Source: Catenovulum agarivorans YM01 (GTDB lineage Bacteria; Pseudomonadota; Gammaproteobacteria; Enterobacterales; Alteromonadaceae). Taken from it: a stretch of DNA of 64,000 bases. Of the stretch, positions 46,157 through 56,266 are shown piece after piece (within the stretch, counting starts at the first letter, position 1; each line of letters starts with the position of its first letter). Below the pieces are notes generated by a model that was given only the letters and a program-made list of their open reading frames with translations, did not search any database and was not told the origin of the DNA. The stretch spans positions 1-64,000 of the forward strand of contig NZ_JH767528.1 of the NCBI RefSeq assembly GCF_000281085.1. Direction: 5' to 3'. Made by a program: the position numbers and the translations under genes.

Positions 46157-47116
46157 ATGAAAAACCAGCAAGCCATATTTGAACAAGCTGCCGAGTGGGC
46201 GGAAATAGCAGATGAGTTAACTGAGCAACAGCAACAACAGCTGCAGTTGTGGTTAGCGGCTGATCCTGCACATCAGCAAGCTTACGATAAATGTATGGCT
46301 ATTTGGCAATCAGCTGAATTGGCCGATGCGCTGCAAAGTTTGCCGAATCAAAACACAAAAAAACAAGCGGATAAAGCAAGCTTCACTTTTACAAAAAAGC
46401 ACTTACTGGGTAGCTGTTGTTTCGCCCTGTTAGCTTTGTGTGCCAGTATCTTTACTTTAAAAAACACTCCTGAAATGGCATCTATTGTCGCTGCCACACC
46501 AACTGATGCACACAATCAAACTCAACAAATTAATTTGCCAGATGGCTCTGTCATGACCTTAGCCGGTGAAACGCAACTGACTTTTAATCAGCAGCAACAG
46601 GTGCGCAGCGTTACCTTGAATAAAGGAGAATCTTTATTTTCGGTTGAGCATATTGCCGATGACCAACCTTTTTATGTACATGCTGGTGATGTGCAGGTAC
46701 AGGTAACAGGTACAACTTTTTCGGTGGATAAAAACGACTACTCAACGCAAATTATTGTGGTTGAAGGTAGTGTGGTGGTAAGTGCCAACCAACAGCAACT
46801 TGTGTTAACAGCAGGGCAAAGTGTTGAAGTGATTAAAGGCAAGATGGCCGATAAAATTATTTATCCAGCAGCTTTTAACCATCATTTACAAGCTAATTGG
46901 TTAGATGCACAACAGATGAGTTTAGGGGCTGTTATCGCCAAGTTAGATAGAAAGTTAACCGAACAAATTAGTTTAGAAGATCCAAATTTAATGGCTATGC
47001 CAATTAATGGCCGTTTTGACTTAAATCAGCCCAAACAGACGTTAAAAATGTTGGCTTTGGCTAGCAATTTGCGTCTTGCTGAATATCCGGGTCATATTCT
47101 TATCCGTCGTAATTAA
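46157..47116 (+). CDS. FecR family anti-sigma/transmembrane signal protein
   Basis: This 319-residue protein has an N-terminal FecR cytoplasmic part (AAEWAEIADELTEQQQQQL, WLAADPAHQQAYD), one transmembrane segment (HLLGSCCFALLALCASIFTL), and a periplasmic FecR sandwich (INLPDGSVMTLAGETQLTF, FYVHAGDVQVQVTGTTF, VEGSVVVSA). FecR proteins pass a signal from an outer-membrane receptor to an ECF sigma factor. The next gene, 5 bp on, encodes an STN-bearing receptor, as expected. No sigma gene is adjacent; the nearest ECF gene is at 57.2-57.7 kb. An ATG at 46157 is chosen; a GTG two codons earlier is possible. Confidence 0.9.
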   Translation: MKNQQAIFEQAAEWAEIADELTEQQQQQLQLWLAADPAHQQAYDKCMAIWQSAELADALQSLPNQNTKKQADKASFTFTKKHLLGSCCFALLALCASIFTLKNTPEMASIVAATPTDAHNQTQQINLPDGSVMTLAGETQLTFNQQQQVRSVTLNKGESLFSVEHIADDQPFYVHAGDVQVQVTGTTFSVDKNDYSTQIIVVEGSVVVSANQQQLVLTAGQSVEVIKGKMADKIIYPAAFNHHLQANWLDAQQMSLGAVIAKLDRKLTEQISLEDPNLMAMPINGRFDLNQPKQTLKMLALASNLRLAEYPGHILIRRN

Positions 47117-47121
47117 TTATT

Positions 47122-50034
47122 ATGCGCGCTGTCGTAAGGTTTCATCCACTCTGTTTGTTGCTTTGCTGTGTTCTGTTGTTTTGTGCTGGCATTAACTTTA
47201 GTTGGGCGACGAGCAAAGTTACCGCAGACAACTTATTTACAAGCTTAAGGCTAGTATCTCAGCATAGCCAAATACCGATTTTTTTTAGCCCAGATGTCAC
47301 TAATGTTGCAGGTGAATTTAGCTTTGTAGCTGATGATAACTTAGCACTAAGTTTAACTTCTGTTGTGGCGCAGCTTGCGCAAACTTACCAAGTTAAAGTT
47401 GAGCTTATTGAAGGTTCTATTTTAGTTGCAAATATAGCGGAAACTCCATTTTCGTCTGACTCCCCAATAATTGAAAAACCTGCCGTTAAGCCAACCAATA
47501 ACAAGCCAATTGCCGAAGAAGTGATAGTGAGTGCACCAGCGTTACAAACGCGAATCAACAGGGGTTATCAAAGTTATGACAATGCGGCTTCTAACCAAGG
47601 TGTGCGAGTCGAAAGTTTAAATGTTATGAATGCTGCGAGCTATCCGGTTAATAATTTAGCTGAGTCGTTATTAACTGTGCCTGGTATTGCTGCGAGTTTT
47701 GATGGGGGAGAAGGACGGCAAATTGCGTTACGTGGTTTAGGCGGCGATTTTGTCCATATTTCACTCAATGGTATGCAAACTTTAGCTGTGCATGGCTCAA
47801 GCTTAGATTCGCGTGAACAAAATGAACGCGCGCTTGCGTTCGACTTTAATTTATTGCCAACTGCGTTGTTCGAACAAATAAACATCAGCCGAGATTATGC
47901 TGTGACTCAAGATAGCGGCGGTATTGCCGCCAACATCAATTTGTTGTCGAGTATCAGTGATGAAGTTTTGGTTGATGGTTGGCAATTTAATGCTTTTGTT
48001 GAAAATAACTACCATCAATTAGCCGACAAAACAGGCACAAGTTTAGCATTTGATTGGCAAGCTAAATTTAGCAATTGGTTTTATGCGTTTTCGGCAAGTT
48101 ATAAACAAAAACACACTCAAGAGCAGGGTTTTAATACCTACAGGTGGCGAAATATCAATATAGCTGATACAGATATCAGCCAGCTGCCAATCGCGCCTCA
48201 GCAGTTATTACAACAGCAACAAGTGTATTTTCCGCGAGGTAACAGATATTCAGTTTGGCATAACCAAATTGAACAAGCAGGGCTCACTGCAGCGCTGCAT
48301 TATTTATCGCCGCAACTGCAGCATAAATTTGATTTGGTGATAAGCCAATTGTCGAATCAAAAATCAGAAGAGCATTTAGCCACTCGGGGTATTGGCAGCA
48401 CAGCTTTAGCTAGAGTGGATGAGACAAATCAACAAGCTTCTACATTGTTGGACTTGCAGTTAGATGAATTTAACTTTGTTGAATACGCTAGGGTTGCACA
48501 TGCGCAGCTTGCTAGTGAGAGTCGTCAGCTGAAAAAAGACAGCCGTTTTAATCAGCTGACTTGGGCCGGTGAGTGGCAGCCCAAGCGACAATTAACCTTT
48601 CACTGGTTGGCGGGGACTGCACAAAATACCCTTAACATACCGCACGATGAGAAAGTTTATTTAAAAACTTATGCCGATTTAGTCAGCGACTATCGCTATA
48701 ACACAGATTATCCACGTAATACTTATTTTGCTGATTTAACTCAACCGCAGTTGTGGCAGTTAGATGAAATTGATCTTCAATCAAGTTGGTATAAATTGAC
48801 CCAACAGCAAGTTAAGCTCGCGCTAGATTATCAACAACAAGAGCATAAATGGACGTTTGCCACCCAGCTTAAAAATTTTGTCGACGACAGGCATATTTAT
48901 CAGCAAGACGACTTATTTAAAAGCGAATTTGCACTGGGGTTGATAGATAACCAGTTAACCGAGGCATATTACCGAATTGCCAATCAGCACAAACAGCTTG
49001 CATGGGCAGGGGTAAATAACACTGAAATTAAAGCCGATTTATTAGCTGAGCATAATTGGACGGATAAGGATTTAAACCGAACGCAAAGCTACAAGTTAAA
49101 GCGCGAACAAGTCGCAAGCTGGTTAGCATATCAGCATCAGCAAGATGATCTGACGGTAAATATAGCCGCGCGCTACGAACAGTTAACCACTCAAATTACT
49201 GATGTTGACAATAAGGCGAATACACCTGCGCAGCACAACTTAGTATTGCTGTCGGCAAATGCCTTGTACCAAATGCAAGAAAATTGGCAACTGCGTTTAA
49301 TTGCTAGTCAAAACTATACGCCAGTGCAGACCAAATATTATGCACCGACAGCTTCGTTTATAGGTGGGATTGATGGTTATTTAATTGGTAATAGCCAATT
49401 AACTCCGTATAAATCTAACCAAGTTGCGCTGCAATCTAATGTTACTGTGGATAATGCTTATTTATCAGCTGCTATATATAACAAACGCTTGGATAACTTA
49501 ATCAATTATCGACAAATTGGCGTTTATGCGGACAAAGCGCTATATCAAAGTGTTAATGCTGAACATGCTTGGTTAACCGGTGTGGATATTAGTTGGCGGC
49601 AGCTGTGGTCAGCTCAATTAAGCAGTCAAATTTCTTATAGTTTTGCCGATGCGCAGCGCACACATAAATTTGCTGAGATTACCGAGTATGCCGCGCCATT
49701 AGAGGGTTTATCCAAGCATATCCTTAGCTTCACGTTAGACTACCAACAGAAAAGTTGGGGAGTGCGCTTAGCGGCCAATTATCGCAGTGGTTATGTTGAT
49801 CAAATAAAATTTGAACGCACAGCGCAAGACCAAATTGAATCCGGCTATTTAGCTTATGCACGAATTAATGCTGCGGCTTTTTACAAGGTTAGCCGTGAGT
49901 TAGAGATAAATTTTGGTGTGCAAAACTTGAGTAATCAATACTACCGCGAATACGCCGGTAAACATCAACACTTATACAATACAACCGAAACAGGTCGGCA
50001 GTTTTATCTGCGTTGGGTGTTGATGTTGAATTAA
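47122..50034 (+). CDS. TonB-dependent receptor with N-terminal STN signalling domain
   Basis: This 970-residue outer-membrane transducer has a signal peptide, then an STN domain (LRLVSQHSQIPIFFSPDVT, about 40-110) that would contact FecR. A TonB-box-like stretch (AEEVIVSAP), plug (NLAESLLTVPGIAASFDGGE, RQIALRGLGGDF) and barrel follow. It is closely related in plug and barrel to the receptor at 59637: both have RGNRYSVW and TYRWR stretches in the same order. It ends with a barrel strand and Asn. Ligand is unknown. It is co-transcribed with FecR and overlaps the convergent hydrolase gene by 4 bp. Confidence 0.9.
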   Translation: MRAVVRFHPLCLLLCCVLLFCAGINFSWATSKVTADNLFTSLRLVSQHSQIPIFFSPDVTNVAGEFSFVADDNLALSLTSVVAQLAQTYQVKVELIEGSILVANIAETPFSSDSPIIEKPAVKPTNNKPIAEEVIVSAPALQTRINRGYQSYDNAASNQGVRVESLNVMNAASYPVNNLAESLLTVPGIAASFDGGEGRQIALRGLGGDFVHISLNGMQTLAVHGSSLDSREQNERALAFDFNLLPTALFEQINISRDYAVTQDSGGIAANINLLSSISDEVLVDGWQFNAFVENNYHQLADKTGTSLAFDWQAKFSNWFYAFSASYKQKHTQEQGFNTYRWRNINIADTDISQLPIAPQQLLQQQQVYFPRGNRYSVWHNQIEQAGLTAALHYLSPQLQHKFDLVISQLSNQKSEEHLATRGIGSTALARVDETNQQASTLLDLQLDEFNFVEYARVAHAQLASESRQLKKDSRFNQLTWAGEWQPKRQLTFHWLAGTAQNTLNIPHDEKVYLKTYADLVSDYRYNTDYPRNTYFADLTQPQLWQLDEIDLQSSWYKLTQQQVKLALDYQQQEHKWTFATQLKNFVDDRHIYQQDDLFKSEFALGLIDNQLTEAYYRIANQHKQLAWAGVNNTEIKADLLAEHNWTDKDLNRTQSYKLKREQVASWLAYQHQQDDLTVNIAARYEQLTTQITDVDNKANTPAQHNLVLLSANALYQMQENWQLRLIASQNYTPVQTKYYAPTASFIGGIDGYLIGNSQLTPYKSNQVALQSNVTVDNAYLSAAIYNKRLDNLINYRQIGVYADKALYQSVNAEHAWLTGVDISWRQLWSAQLSSQISYSFADAQRTHKFAEITEYAAPLEGLSKHILSFTLDYQQKSWGVRLAANYRSGYVDQIKFERTAQDQIESGYLAYARINAAAFYKVSRELEINFGVQNLSNQYYREYAGKHQHLYNTTETGRQFYLRWVLMLN

Positions 50035-51137
50035 TTAGCTAATGCTATTGCTAACAATTGTTGGCGAACTGTGTCGGCTTTAGCTGTCGGATGGTCGCCG
50101 CCTAAGTACATTTTAAGCTGGGCCCATAATCCCATATCGTACTGATTTGTTAAGGTGATAATGGTGATGTTTTCATTTGGTTTAATCAGTATGTCGCTTG
50201 AAAAACCGGGTAGGGCACCATTGTGCCAATAGCTAGGTGGTGTTGGATTACTGTCGATTACCCAGCCATAACCAAATTCACTTTCACTCTTGTTTGTTAG
50301 TTTATAGCGGCGAAAAATGACCTTCCAGCTGTGGTTGCTGAGCAGCTTATTGGTGTTAATCGCTTGTGCCCATTTGGCTAAGTCTTCAACTGTTGAAACC
50401 ATAGCGCCAGCAGAAAACGCCACAGCGCCATTGAGATTTGCAGGGCTGCCAATTGACCCTTTAGTACCAAACACATCACCTAAGCTATTGTCCGTGCATT
50501 GGCAGATAAAACTATGCTTCATTTCAAGCGGTTGGAAGATATGCTGCTGCATAAAATTAGCGTAACTGGTGTTAGACACTTGTTCGATAATAGCGCCGAG
50601 CAAGATAAAACCTGAGTTACTGTAAGATGTTTGACCGCCGGGTTCGAACTGCAAAGGCTCTTGCGAAAAATAGCCAATTAAATCATCAAGACTCGTATTT
50701 TCATTATTCCATTGTGAGCTGTGGACAAGCCGAAGAATTTCAGCAATACCTGAGCTATGGGTTAATAAATGTTCAATACTGACATCTTGCCACAGTGGGT
50801 TTTGATACTTGCCTAAGTGTTGATTAATAGGATCTTTAACTGACAACTTACCTTGCTCTTGCAACAGCATAATTGCGGCTGCCGTAAATTGTTTGGTTAA
50901 CGAGCCAATACGAAATTGCGCGTCAGTGTTCATCTGTATTTGTTTATCAACATTGGCCATGCCATAAGCTTGTTTAAAAACAGGCTGACCGTTTTTATAC
51001 ACAGCAGCAACGACGCCTGCTCCAGTTTTAGAAAAATTTTTTGTTAATACTTGTTCATAATTGCTGTTTATCTCGGCATGGCTGGCACAGCTGGATAATA
51101 GACAAAAACTGATAACAACAGAAAAGTATTTCAACAC
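50031..51137 (-). CDS. Serine hydrolase, class C beta-lactamase fold, lipoprotein
   Basis: This 368-residue serine enzyme of the penicillin-binding/beta-lactamase C family has a lipoprotein signal (CLLSSC). Motifs are SxxK in RIGSLTKQFTAA, YxN in TSYSNSGFILLG and HxG-like in YWHNGALPGF. It converges on the receptor gene with a 4-bp overlap. This family includes D-aminopeptidases, esterases and peptidoglycan enzymes; resistance is not implied. A periplasmic esterase or peptidase role is most likely. Confidence 0.88.
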   Translation of the reverse strand: MLKYFSVVISFCLLSSCASHAEINSNYEQVLTKNFSKTGAGVVAAVYKNGQPVFKQAYGMANVDKQIQMNTDAQFRIGSLTKQFTAAAIMLLQEQGKLSVKDPINQHLGKYQNPLWQDVSIEHLLTHSSGIAEILRLVHSSQWNNENTSLDDLIGYFSQEPLQFEPGGQTSYSNSGFILLGAIIEQVSNTSYANFMQQHIFQPLEMKHSFICQCTDNSLGDVFGTKGSIGSPANLNGAVAFSAGAMVSTVEDLAKWAQAINTNKLLSNHSWKVIFRRYKLTNKSESEFGYGWVIDSNPTPPSYWHNGALPGFSSDILIKPNENITIITLTNQYDMGLWAQLKMYLGGDHPTAKADTVRQQLLAIALAN

Positions 51138-51262
51138 GATAAATTCCTTTTTAACAAAACGCAGGTCGGTGGATATAGTAACAAGTAAGCAGCGCTTTGT
51201 TTATCACAATAACTAAATCTAACCTATACTTGAGTTCATGGTGTGCTCGATATAGTTAGGTA

Positions 51263-52159
51263 ATGTCGCATTTTATATTAAAGTTTAGCTCTTTTTTTAA
51301 GTTAACTATGTTAGCGCCAATGCTACTGACCGCAAGCATTGCCGCTGAAGTTGATTCTGTATTGATGCTAAAAAACACCAGTGGGAATACACTTTCGCAC
51401 AACTACAATTCGGAGCTGTTAAAACTTGCATTGGACACCACAATTGAGCAATTTGGCGCTTATAAGCTAGATGGTACGCTACTGCCTATGACGAGAGATC
51501 GCCAGTTTGCAGAGTTAAAAAAAGGTAAGTTTATAAATGTGTTGGCTTCGCCATACAAAGAGAAATACAACAAGTTTGGTATTAGAGTACCGGTTCCATT
51601 AAAAATGGGCCTTCCTAGCTCAAGGATTTTCTTAGTAACAGAAGAAAACAAAGACATACTGAAAAATATCACAACAATTGAACAACTAAAAAAAGTTAGA
51701 ACCGGCGCTCACCGGCAATGGACTACAACCAAAGTATTATATGACCAAGGTTTTAATGTGATTTTTGAAAATCAATACGAATCACTATTTAAAATGTTAT
51801 CTCTGGGGCATTTCGATACCTTTAACCGTGGTATTCACGAGGTACGCTCGGAACTAGCAGAGTTTAAACCAAGCTACCCCAACCTGACTTATGATAAGCA
51901 TCTTGTATTATTCTTTTATTTACCTGACTACTATTACGTATCCGAAAAAACACCAAAACTCGCAAAACGAATTGAAGCCGGACTGCGTGAATTACATAGC
52001 AGAGGCGAATTACTTAAGTTAATGCAGCGCTTTTTTGCCAGTGAATTAGACGAATTTGAACTAAATAAACGCCGTGTATTTAAAATTAAAAACACTAATT
52101 TAGCTCCAGGTTTGTATGAACACGACAAAGTTTTTTTGTTGAATTCTGAGTTGTTATAG
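51263..52159 (+). CDS. Periplasmic solute-binding-like protein (SBP_bac_3 type)
   Basis: This 298-residue exported protein has a signal region (KLTMLAPMLLTASIAAE) and the fold of family 3 solute-binding proteins (TRDRQFAELKKGKFINVLA, SSRIFLVTEENKDILKNI, VRTGAHRQWTTTKVLYDQG). No transporter genes adjoin it. Stand-alone members are frequent in Alteromonadales, often lacking ABC partners, with unknown ligands. The ATG at 51263 lies behind TAGGTAA. The end overlaps the VanZ gene by 6 bp on the other strand. Confidence 0.75.
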   Translation: MSHFILKFSSFFKLTMLAPMLLTASIAAEVDSVLMLKNTSGNTLSHNYNSELLKLALDTTIEQFGAYKLDGTLLPMTRDRQFAELKKGKFINVLASPYKEKYNKFGIRVPVPLKMGLPSSRIFLVTEENKDILKNITTIEQLKKVRTGAHRQWTTTKVLYDQGFNVIFENQYESLFKMLSLGHFDTFNRGIHEVRSELAEFKPSYPNLTYDKHLVLFFYLPDYYYVSEKTPKLAKRIEAGLRELHSRGELLKLMQRFFASELDEFELNKRRVFKIKNTNLAPGLYEHDKVFLLNSELL

Positions 52160-52534
52160 ATGTCGCGTTTCCATAGTTCGTTTGTGAGTTAACCAACTCG
52201 CGATAATCACACCTACTAAGCTGGCGATTAAATCAAGCCAATCAAATGTACGGTTATCGATAAAGAGTTGGCTGAACTCTTCTAAAATCACAAATACTGC
52301 TACCAAGATACTTGGGGCTGATATTTGCATTCTGCTTAAGTTCCAGCGTCTACTCTTGAGTAGCAATTCAGCACATATTGTGATGAGCAGAAATATCACA
52401 AAGTGACCCAGTTTATCGCCATAGGGTAAACCTGCTACTAACTGAAACGAGATTAAGTTTGCTCCACTGTTTGCGGCGGCGATCACCCAAACAATGAAGC
52501 AAATAAATGCGATGCAGAAGCCTTTAGTCCACAT
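52154..52534 (-). CDS. VanZ family membrane protein
   Basis: This 126-residue protein with four hydrophobic segments shows the VanZ signature GDKLGHFVIFLLI and a later EEFSQLFIDNRTFDWLDL. In enterococci VanZ gives low teicoplanin resistance, but most bacterial members are of unknown role. It overlaps the creD end by 11 bp, so it is the last gene of the cre operon here. Confidence 0.88.
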   Translation of the reverse strand: MWTKGFCIAFICFIVWVIAAANSGANLISFQLVAGLPYGDKLGHFVIFLLITICAELLLKSRRWNLSRMQISAPSILVAVFVILEEFSQLFIDNRTFDWLDLIASLVGVIIASWLTHKRTMETRHL

Positions 52535-53930
52535 TGTTGAACTCAGTATTTTCTGCTGGCTTATTACTTGTACTCGTTAAGTTGTCGCTGACTTGATACC
52601 AATCAATATTACGCGTCGCAACCATTATGATGGCCAGCACAATAAATACTAATGACGCCCCCATAACCAAAGCAAAATCTTCTGCGCTAATAATCACATA
52701 CAACACCGCATATAAACTGGCGATGGCTGTTGAAAAGGCACTCGCACGAACAAAACTTTTAAGGACAAAAGACAAATAAAACATCAGCAAACTGACACAA
52801 GCCATACTTGCGATTGTATAGGCTCTGATAAAGGCGATATGTTCGGATAAAGATAAAAGCAGCAGGTAAAAAATTGAAATACTCAGGCCAACTAAGGTGT
52901 ATTGAATTGGATGTATTCTTAGTTGTTTAATTACTTCAAACACAAAAAAAGCGATAAAAGTTAAGCCAATAAACAGAATTCCATATTTGGTTGAGCGCTC
53001 AGACTGCAAATATACATCTACAGCCTCTATATGTTTGATCCCTAAAGCGCTGTCTAACAGCTCATCACATTTGCCGTTTTCGCAGGCATCCAGCTTGTTT
53101 TGAATATTACTGGCAAACGAGGTAACTTGCCATTGTGCTTGATATCCCGCATCTGAAATATTTAGCTTTGTTGGTAAAAACTGCCCGGTAAATTGTGGGT
53201 GTGGCCAGTTTGATTGTGCTGTGATAGCAACATTATTCCCTATAGGTACAAATGACAGTTGCTGCATGCCGCGTAGCGAAATTTCTAAGTTAAATGTTAA
53301 GTTGTTTAAATCTATTTTACTTAACTCACCAATTGGCGCGTGTAAGCCATTGTTATGCTGATTAATTCGGCTGCCTGGAACAAAATCGAAACTTTTATTG
53401 GCTAAATTGAGTTTGGGCACTGTATTAATACCACGTGGATCTGAAATCATCATAGATATGTATGCTGGAAAAAAGGTGATCTCATGTTTTTCTGAAAGAT
53501 TTTTGGCTGCTAATTTTTCTTCAATCAGTTGCTGTGGAAGTTTACCCTTAATTTGAATTTTTGATGTGTAAACTGGAATTGCATAAATACCTTTGTGCCT
53601 AACATCGTCGAGCGTTTCTACGCTAATTTGTGTATCAGTCGGTTTAATAAAATATTTATCTGTGTAGCGGTAAGGCTTTTCAACGGTTTTTTCTGCGGAA
53701 GTGTCGTAGACCAGTTTAGTGCCAACAACTTCGTAAGGCATAACTAAAATTGGCCCTGTCACTTTTTGTTGACCAGTCCAGCTGTGCGCTACAGCTTGGC
53801 TTGCTTCAGCTAAATATCTTTGTCTGTCTTTAATTTGTTCATCTATCATAGTTAGCGGAATAAGCAGCACTAAACTAATAAATACGATAAAAGCTATTTT
53901 GCTCGTAAGAGTTTTAGGTATTGGTTTCAT
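52524..53930 (-). CDS. creD: CreD, inner membrane protein of the CreBC regulon
   Basis: This 468-residue inner-membrane protein has an N-terminal segment (KIAFIVFISLVLLIPLTMID), a large periplasmic domain (about 30-300), and several C-terminal membrane helices (IKQLRIHPIQYTLVGLSISIF, here IHPIQYTLVGLSISIF). It contains the CreD pattern FFPAYISMM and GMQQLSFVPIGN. The start is the ATG at 53930 with GGAG 6 nt upstream. It follows creC after 88 bp. In E. coli creD is induced by CreBC and affects envelope properties and beta-lactam response. Confidence 0.92.
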   Translation of the reverse strand: MKPIPKTLTSKIAFIVFISLVLLIPLTMIDEQIKDRQRYLAEASQAVAHSWTGQQKVTGPILVMPYEVVGTKLVYDTSAEKTVEKPYRYTDKYFIKPTDTQISVETLDDVRHKGIYAIPVYTSKIQIKGKLPQQLIEEKLAAKNLSEKHEITFFPAYISMMISDPRGINTVPKLNLANKSFDFVPGSRINQHNNGLHAPIGELSKIDLNNLTFNLEISLRGMQQLSFVPIGNNVAITAQSNWPHPQFTGQFLPTKLNISDAGYQAQWQVTSFASNIQNKLDACENGKCDELLDSALGIKHIEAVDVYLQSERSTKYGILFIGLTFIAFFVFEVIKQLRIHPIQYTLVGLSISIFYLLLLSLSEHIAFIRAYTIASMACVSLLMFYLSFVLKSFVRASAFSTAIASLYAVLYVIISAEDFALVMGASLVFIVLAIIMVATRNIDWYQVSDNLTSTSNKPAENTEFNNVD

Positions 53931-54018
53931 AATTCGCTCCATCAATTGTTATTGTCGATAGACTAGTGAACTTAAATGGGCGAATTATGTGTTTTGTGTG
54001 TGCTTTATGTGTTTGTCG

Positions 54019-55461
54019 TTAATTTTGTTGTGTCGGCAGTATTAGCTGTGCAATAGCGCCTTGGTTTTGTGTGTTGTTAATAAAAAATTGCCCTTGGTGA
54101 AGCTCAGCTATTTGCTGGACAAAACACAAACCTAGTCCAGAGCTTTTTTGTCCTGTGCTGGGTCGAGGTAAGGAATAAAATCGGTTAAATATCTTATCCA
54201 ATGCATAGTGCGGAATGCCTGACCCTTGGTCTTCTACTTGAATTGATATTTGTTTGTCGTTTATGTGTGAAAGTTGCAGCTTAATCCTTGATTGTTGAGG
54301 GCTAAAATCTATCGCGTTTTGCAGTAAATTATCGACAGCTTGGCTGATTAACAGTTTATCTGCTTGAATGACAGTTGGCTGTGAATAGGTGGTTTGGATT
54401 GAGATAGATTTGCTTTCCAGTGCATATTGTTTGCTCTCAACTACTTTATCTAGCAACTGATTTAAGTTGATTTTCGACAGCTGGGTCAAGCTCTGTTGTT
54501 TTTCCAGCGAAGCCAATTCCAACAACTTATTGACTAGATTATTGATGCGGTTGGTTTCGCTTTGAATATTTTGGATAAAGCGGGTTAAATCCGCACTTTT
54601 CATATCCGCCGAGATAATTTCGCTAGCACCTTTAATTGCCGATATTGGGCTTTTTAACTCGTGGGTTAGGGTATGTATGTACTGCTCTACATACTCTTTA
54701 CCCTCGAGTTGTTGGCGCATATTTTCCATTGCGTCCGCCAATTTCGACAGTTCTTTCTCCGCAAGTTTAGGTGGTGATAAACGTTTGCCTTGCGCTACAT
54801 TGTTTGCATAGTTGACTAGTTTTCGAATTGAATGGGTTAACCCATATGCGAGGGCTAAAGCTAACACAAACGACATCACGATTAACCAAATACCTTGGTT
54901 TTTCAGTTTGGCTCTTACTTTATCGATAAAAGGTTGCACTGCTATATTTGGTTTCGCAACTGTGACGACACCAATGATTTGTTGTTGATGATAAATGGGC
55001 GCTGCTACGTGCATAACTGAGCTTAAATCATCGTTCGGGTCAGCTTTGGTGCTACGTGCGCCGTATTGGCCGCGCAAGGTTAGGTAAACATCATTCCACT
55101 GTGAATAGTCTGCGCCAATATCTTTGCCGGATGAATCGTATCTGACAATACCTTGTTTGTCGGTTATATAAATTCGCAATTTACTGTAACTTTTTTGTGT
55201 ATTAAATATATCGGCTTGGTAGGCGCGTTGGCCTAAACGACTAATTGAATCTTGGATATTCGGGCTAATACTGTGCTGATTATTACCGATAAAATCTTCG
55301 GTAATTAACTCGGCAACCAAGTTTGCCATATCGACTAAAGCTTCTTCTGTTGACTGGCGGTAACCGGGTTTTATTTCCGACATAAAAGCGTTAAACAGCA
55401 AATAAATGGCGAGTGCCAGCACCACAAAATATGCTGAGAATATGCGAAAGTTAAGACTCAA
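54019..55461 (-). CDS. creC: CreC sensor histidine kinase
   Basis: This 480-residue inner-membrane kinase has a first membrane segment (FSAYFVVLALAIYLLFNAFM), a periplasmic sensor domain, a second segment (IWLIVMSFVLALALAYGL), a HAMP region, and the phospho-acceptor His267 in HTLTHELKSPISAIKG. The ATP domain carries DNLLQNAIDFSP, VEDQGSGIP and KSSGLGLCFVQQIAE. Its start overlaps the creB end by 11 bp. It matches E. coli CreC in size and order, responding there to carbon metabolism. Confidence 0.93.
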   Translation of the reverse strand: MSLNFRIFSAYFVVLALAIYLLFNAFMSEIKPGYRQSTEEALVDMANLVAELITEDFIGNNQHSISPNIQDSISRLGQRAYQADIFNTQKSYSKLRIYITDKQGIVRYDSSGKDIGADYSQWNDVYLTLRGQYGARSTKADPNDDLSSVMHVAAPIYHQQQIIGVVTVAKPNIAVQPFIDKVRAKLKNQGIWLIVMSFVLALALAYGLTHSIRKLVNYANNVAQGKRLSPPKLAEKELSKLADAMENMRQQLEGKEYVEQYIHTLTHELKSPISAIKGASEIISADMKSADLTRFIQNIQSETNRINNLVNKLLELASLEKQQSLTQLSKINLNQLLDKVVESKQYALESKSISIQTTYSQPTVIQADKLLISQAVDNLLQNAIDFSPQQSRIKLQLSHINDKQISIQVEDQGSGIPHYALDKIFNRFYSLPRPSTGQKSSGLGLCFVQQIAELHQGQFFINNTQNQGAIAQLILPTQQN

Positions 55462-56167
55462 TTGTATGTCCTTTTACATTGAGGCTATAGCCAATTCCAC
55501 GATGGGTGACCAGTGAATTGTCGTGAGGGTTAACAGTTCTAATTTTAGCGCGAATGGTTTTTATATGGGTATCAACAGCTCTATCGTAACTGTCTTCTGG
55601 GGTATTCCAAACCGCCTGCATTAGCTGTTCACGACTAAACACACGTTCTGGATGTTCAATTAATAAGGCTAAAATGCCGTATTCGTAAAAGGTTAAATCG
55701 AGTAAATTGTTTTGATATTTTATTTGCCGTTTGTCATTGTTTAGCTGAAATAGGCAGCCCGGTTGCACTGGCTCTGGAGTGTTGTCAGCGGGTGTTTGTT
55801 CCAGGCGATTTCTGCGCACAATTACTTTAATCCGCGCTGTGACTTCTCGAGGGCTAAAAGGTTTAACCACATAATCATCGCCGCCTATTTCTAAACCGAC
55901 AACTCTGTCTATTTCATCTCCTCGGGCGGTTAAAAATAAAATTGGTACATCAGAGAATTTGCGAATTTGTTTGCACACTTCAAAGCCACTGATATCAGGT
56001 AAACCAACATCTAATACGATAAGATCTAACTGTTGTTGCGCCGCTAAATCTATTGCCTGCTGGCCTAAACTTAGCCATTCAACCGCAAAACTTTCGTTTT
56101 TTAAAACGTAAATTAAGTTATCTGCGATGCTAGGTTCGTCTTCGACTATCAGAATTTTTGCTGGCAT
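55451..56167 (-). CDS. creB: CreB response regulator
   Basis: This 238-residue OmpR-type regulator has a receiver domain (KILIVEDEPSIADNLIY, Asp53 in LIVLDVGLPD, FLTARGDE, YVVKPFSPRE) and a C-terminal winged helix (LTFYEYGILALLIEHPERVFSR, shortened YEYGILALLIEHPERVFS, and DRAVDTHIKTIRAKI). The ATG at 56167 opens the receiver; an upstream frame extension has no support. creA, which precedes creB in E. coli, is absent here. Confidence 0.93.
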   Translation of the reverse strand: MPAKILIVEDEPSIADNLIYVLKNESFAVEWLSLGQQAIDLAAQQQLDLIVLDVGLPDISGFEVCKQIRKFSDVPILFLTARGDEIDRVVGLEIGGDDYVVKPFSPREVTARIKVIVRRNRLEQTPADNTPEPVQPGCLFQLNNDKRQIKYQNNLLDLTFYEYGILALLIEHPERVFSREQLMQAVWNTPEDSYDRAVDTHIKTIRAKIRTVNPHDNSLVTHRGIGYSLNVKGHTIES

Positions 56168-56266
56168 AAGTTTGCAATAATAAAGTGATTTTTTAGCAAT
56201 ATAACAAGCTTGTGGATTAAAAACAGCAATCAAAGCGACCAAAACTCGATTTGGTCGCCGCTAAAA

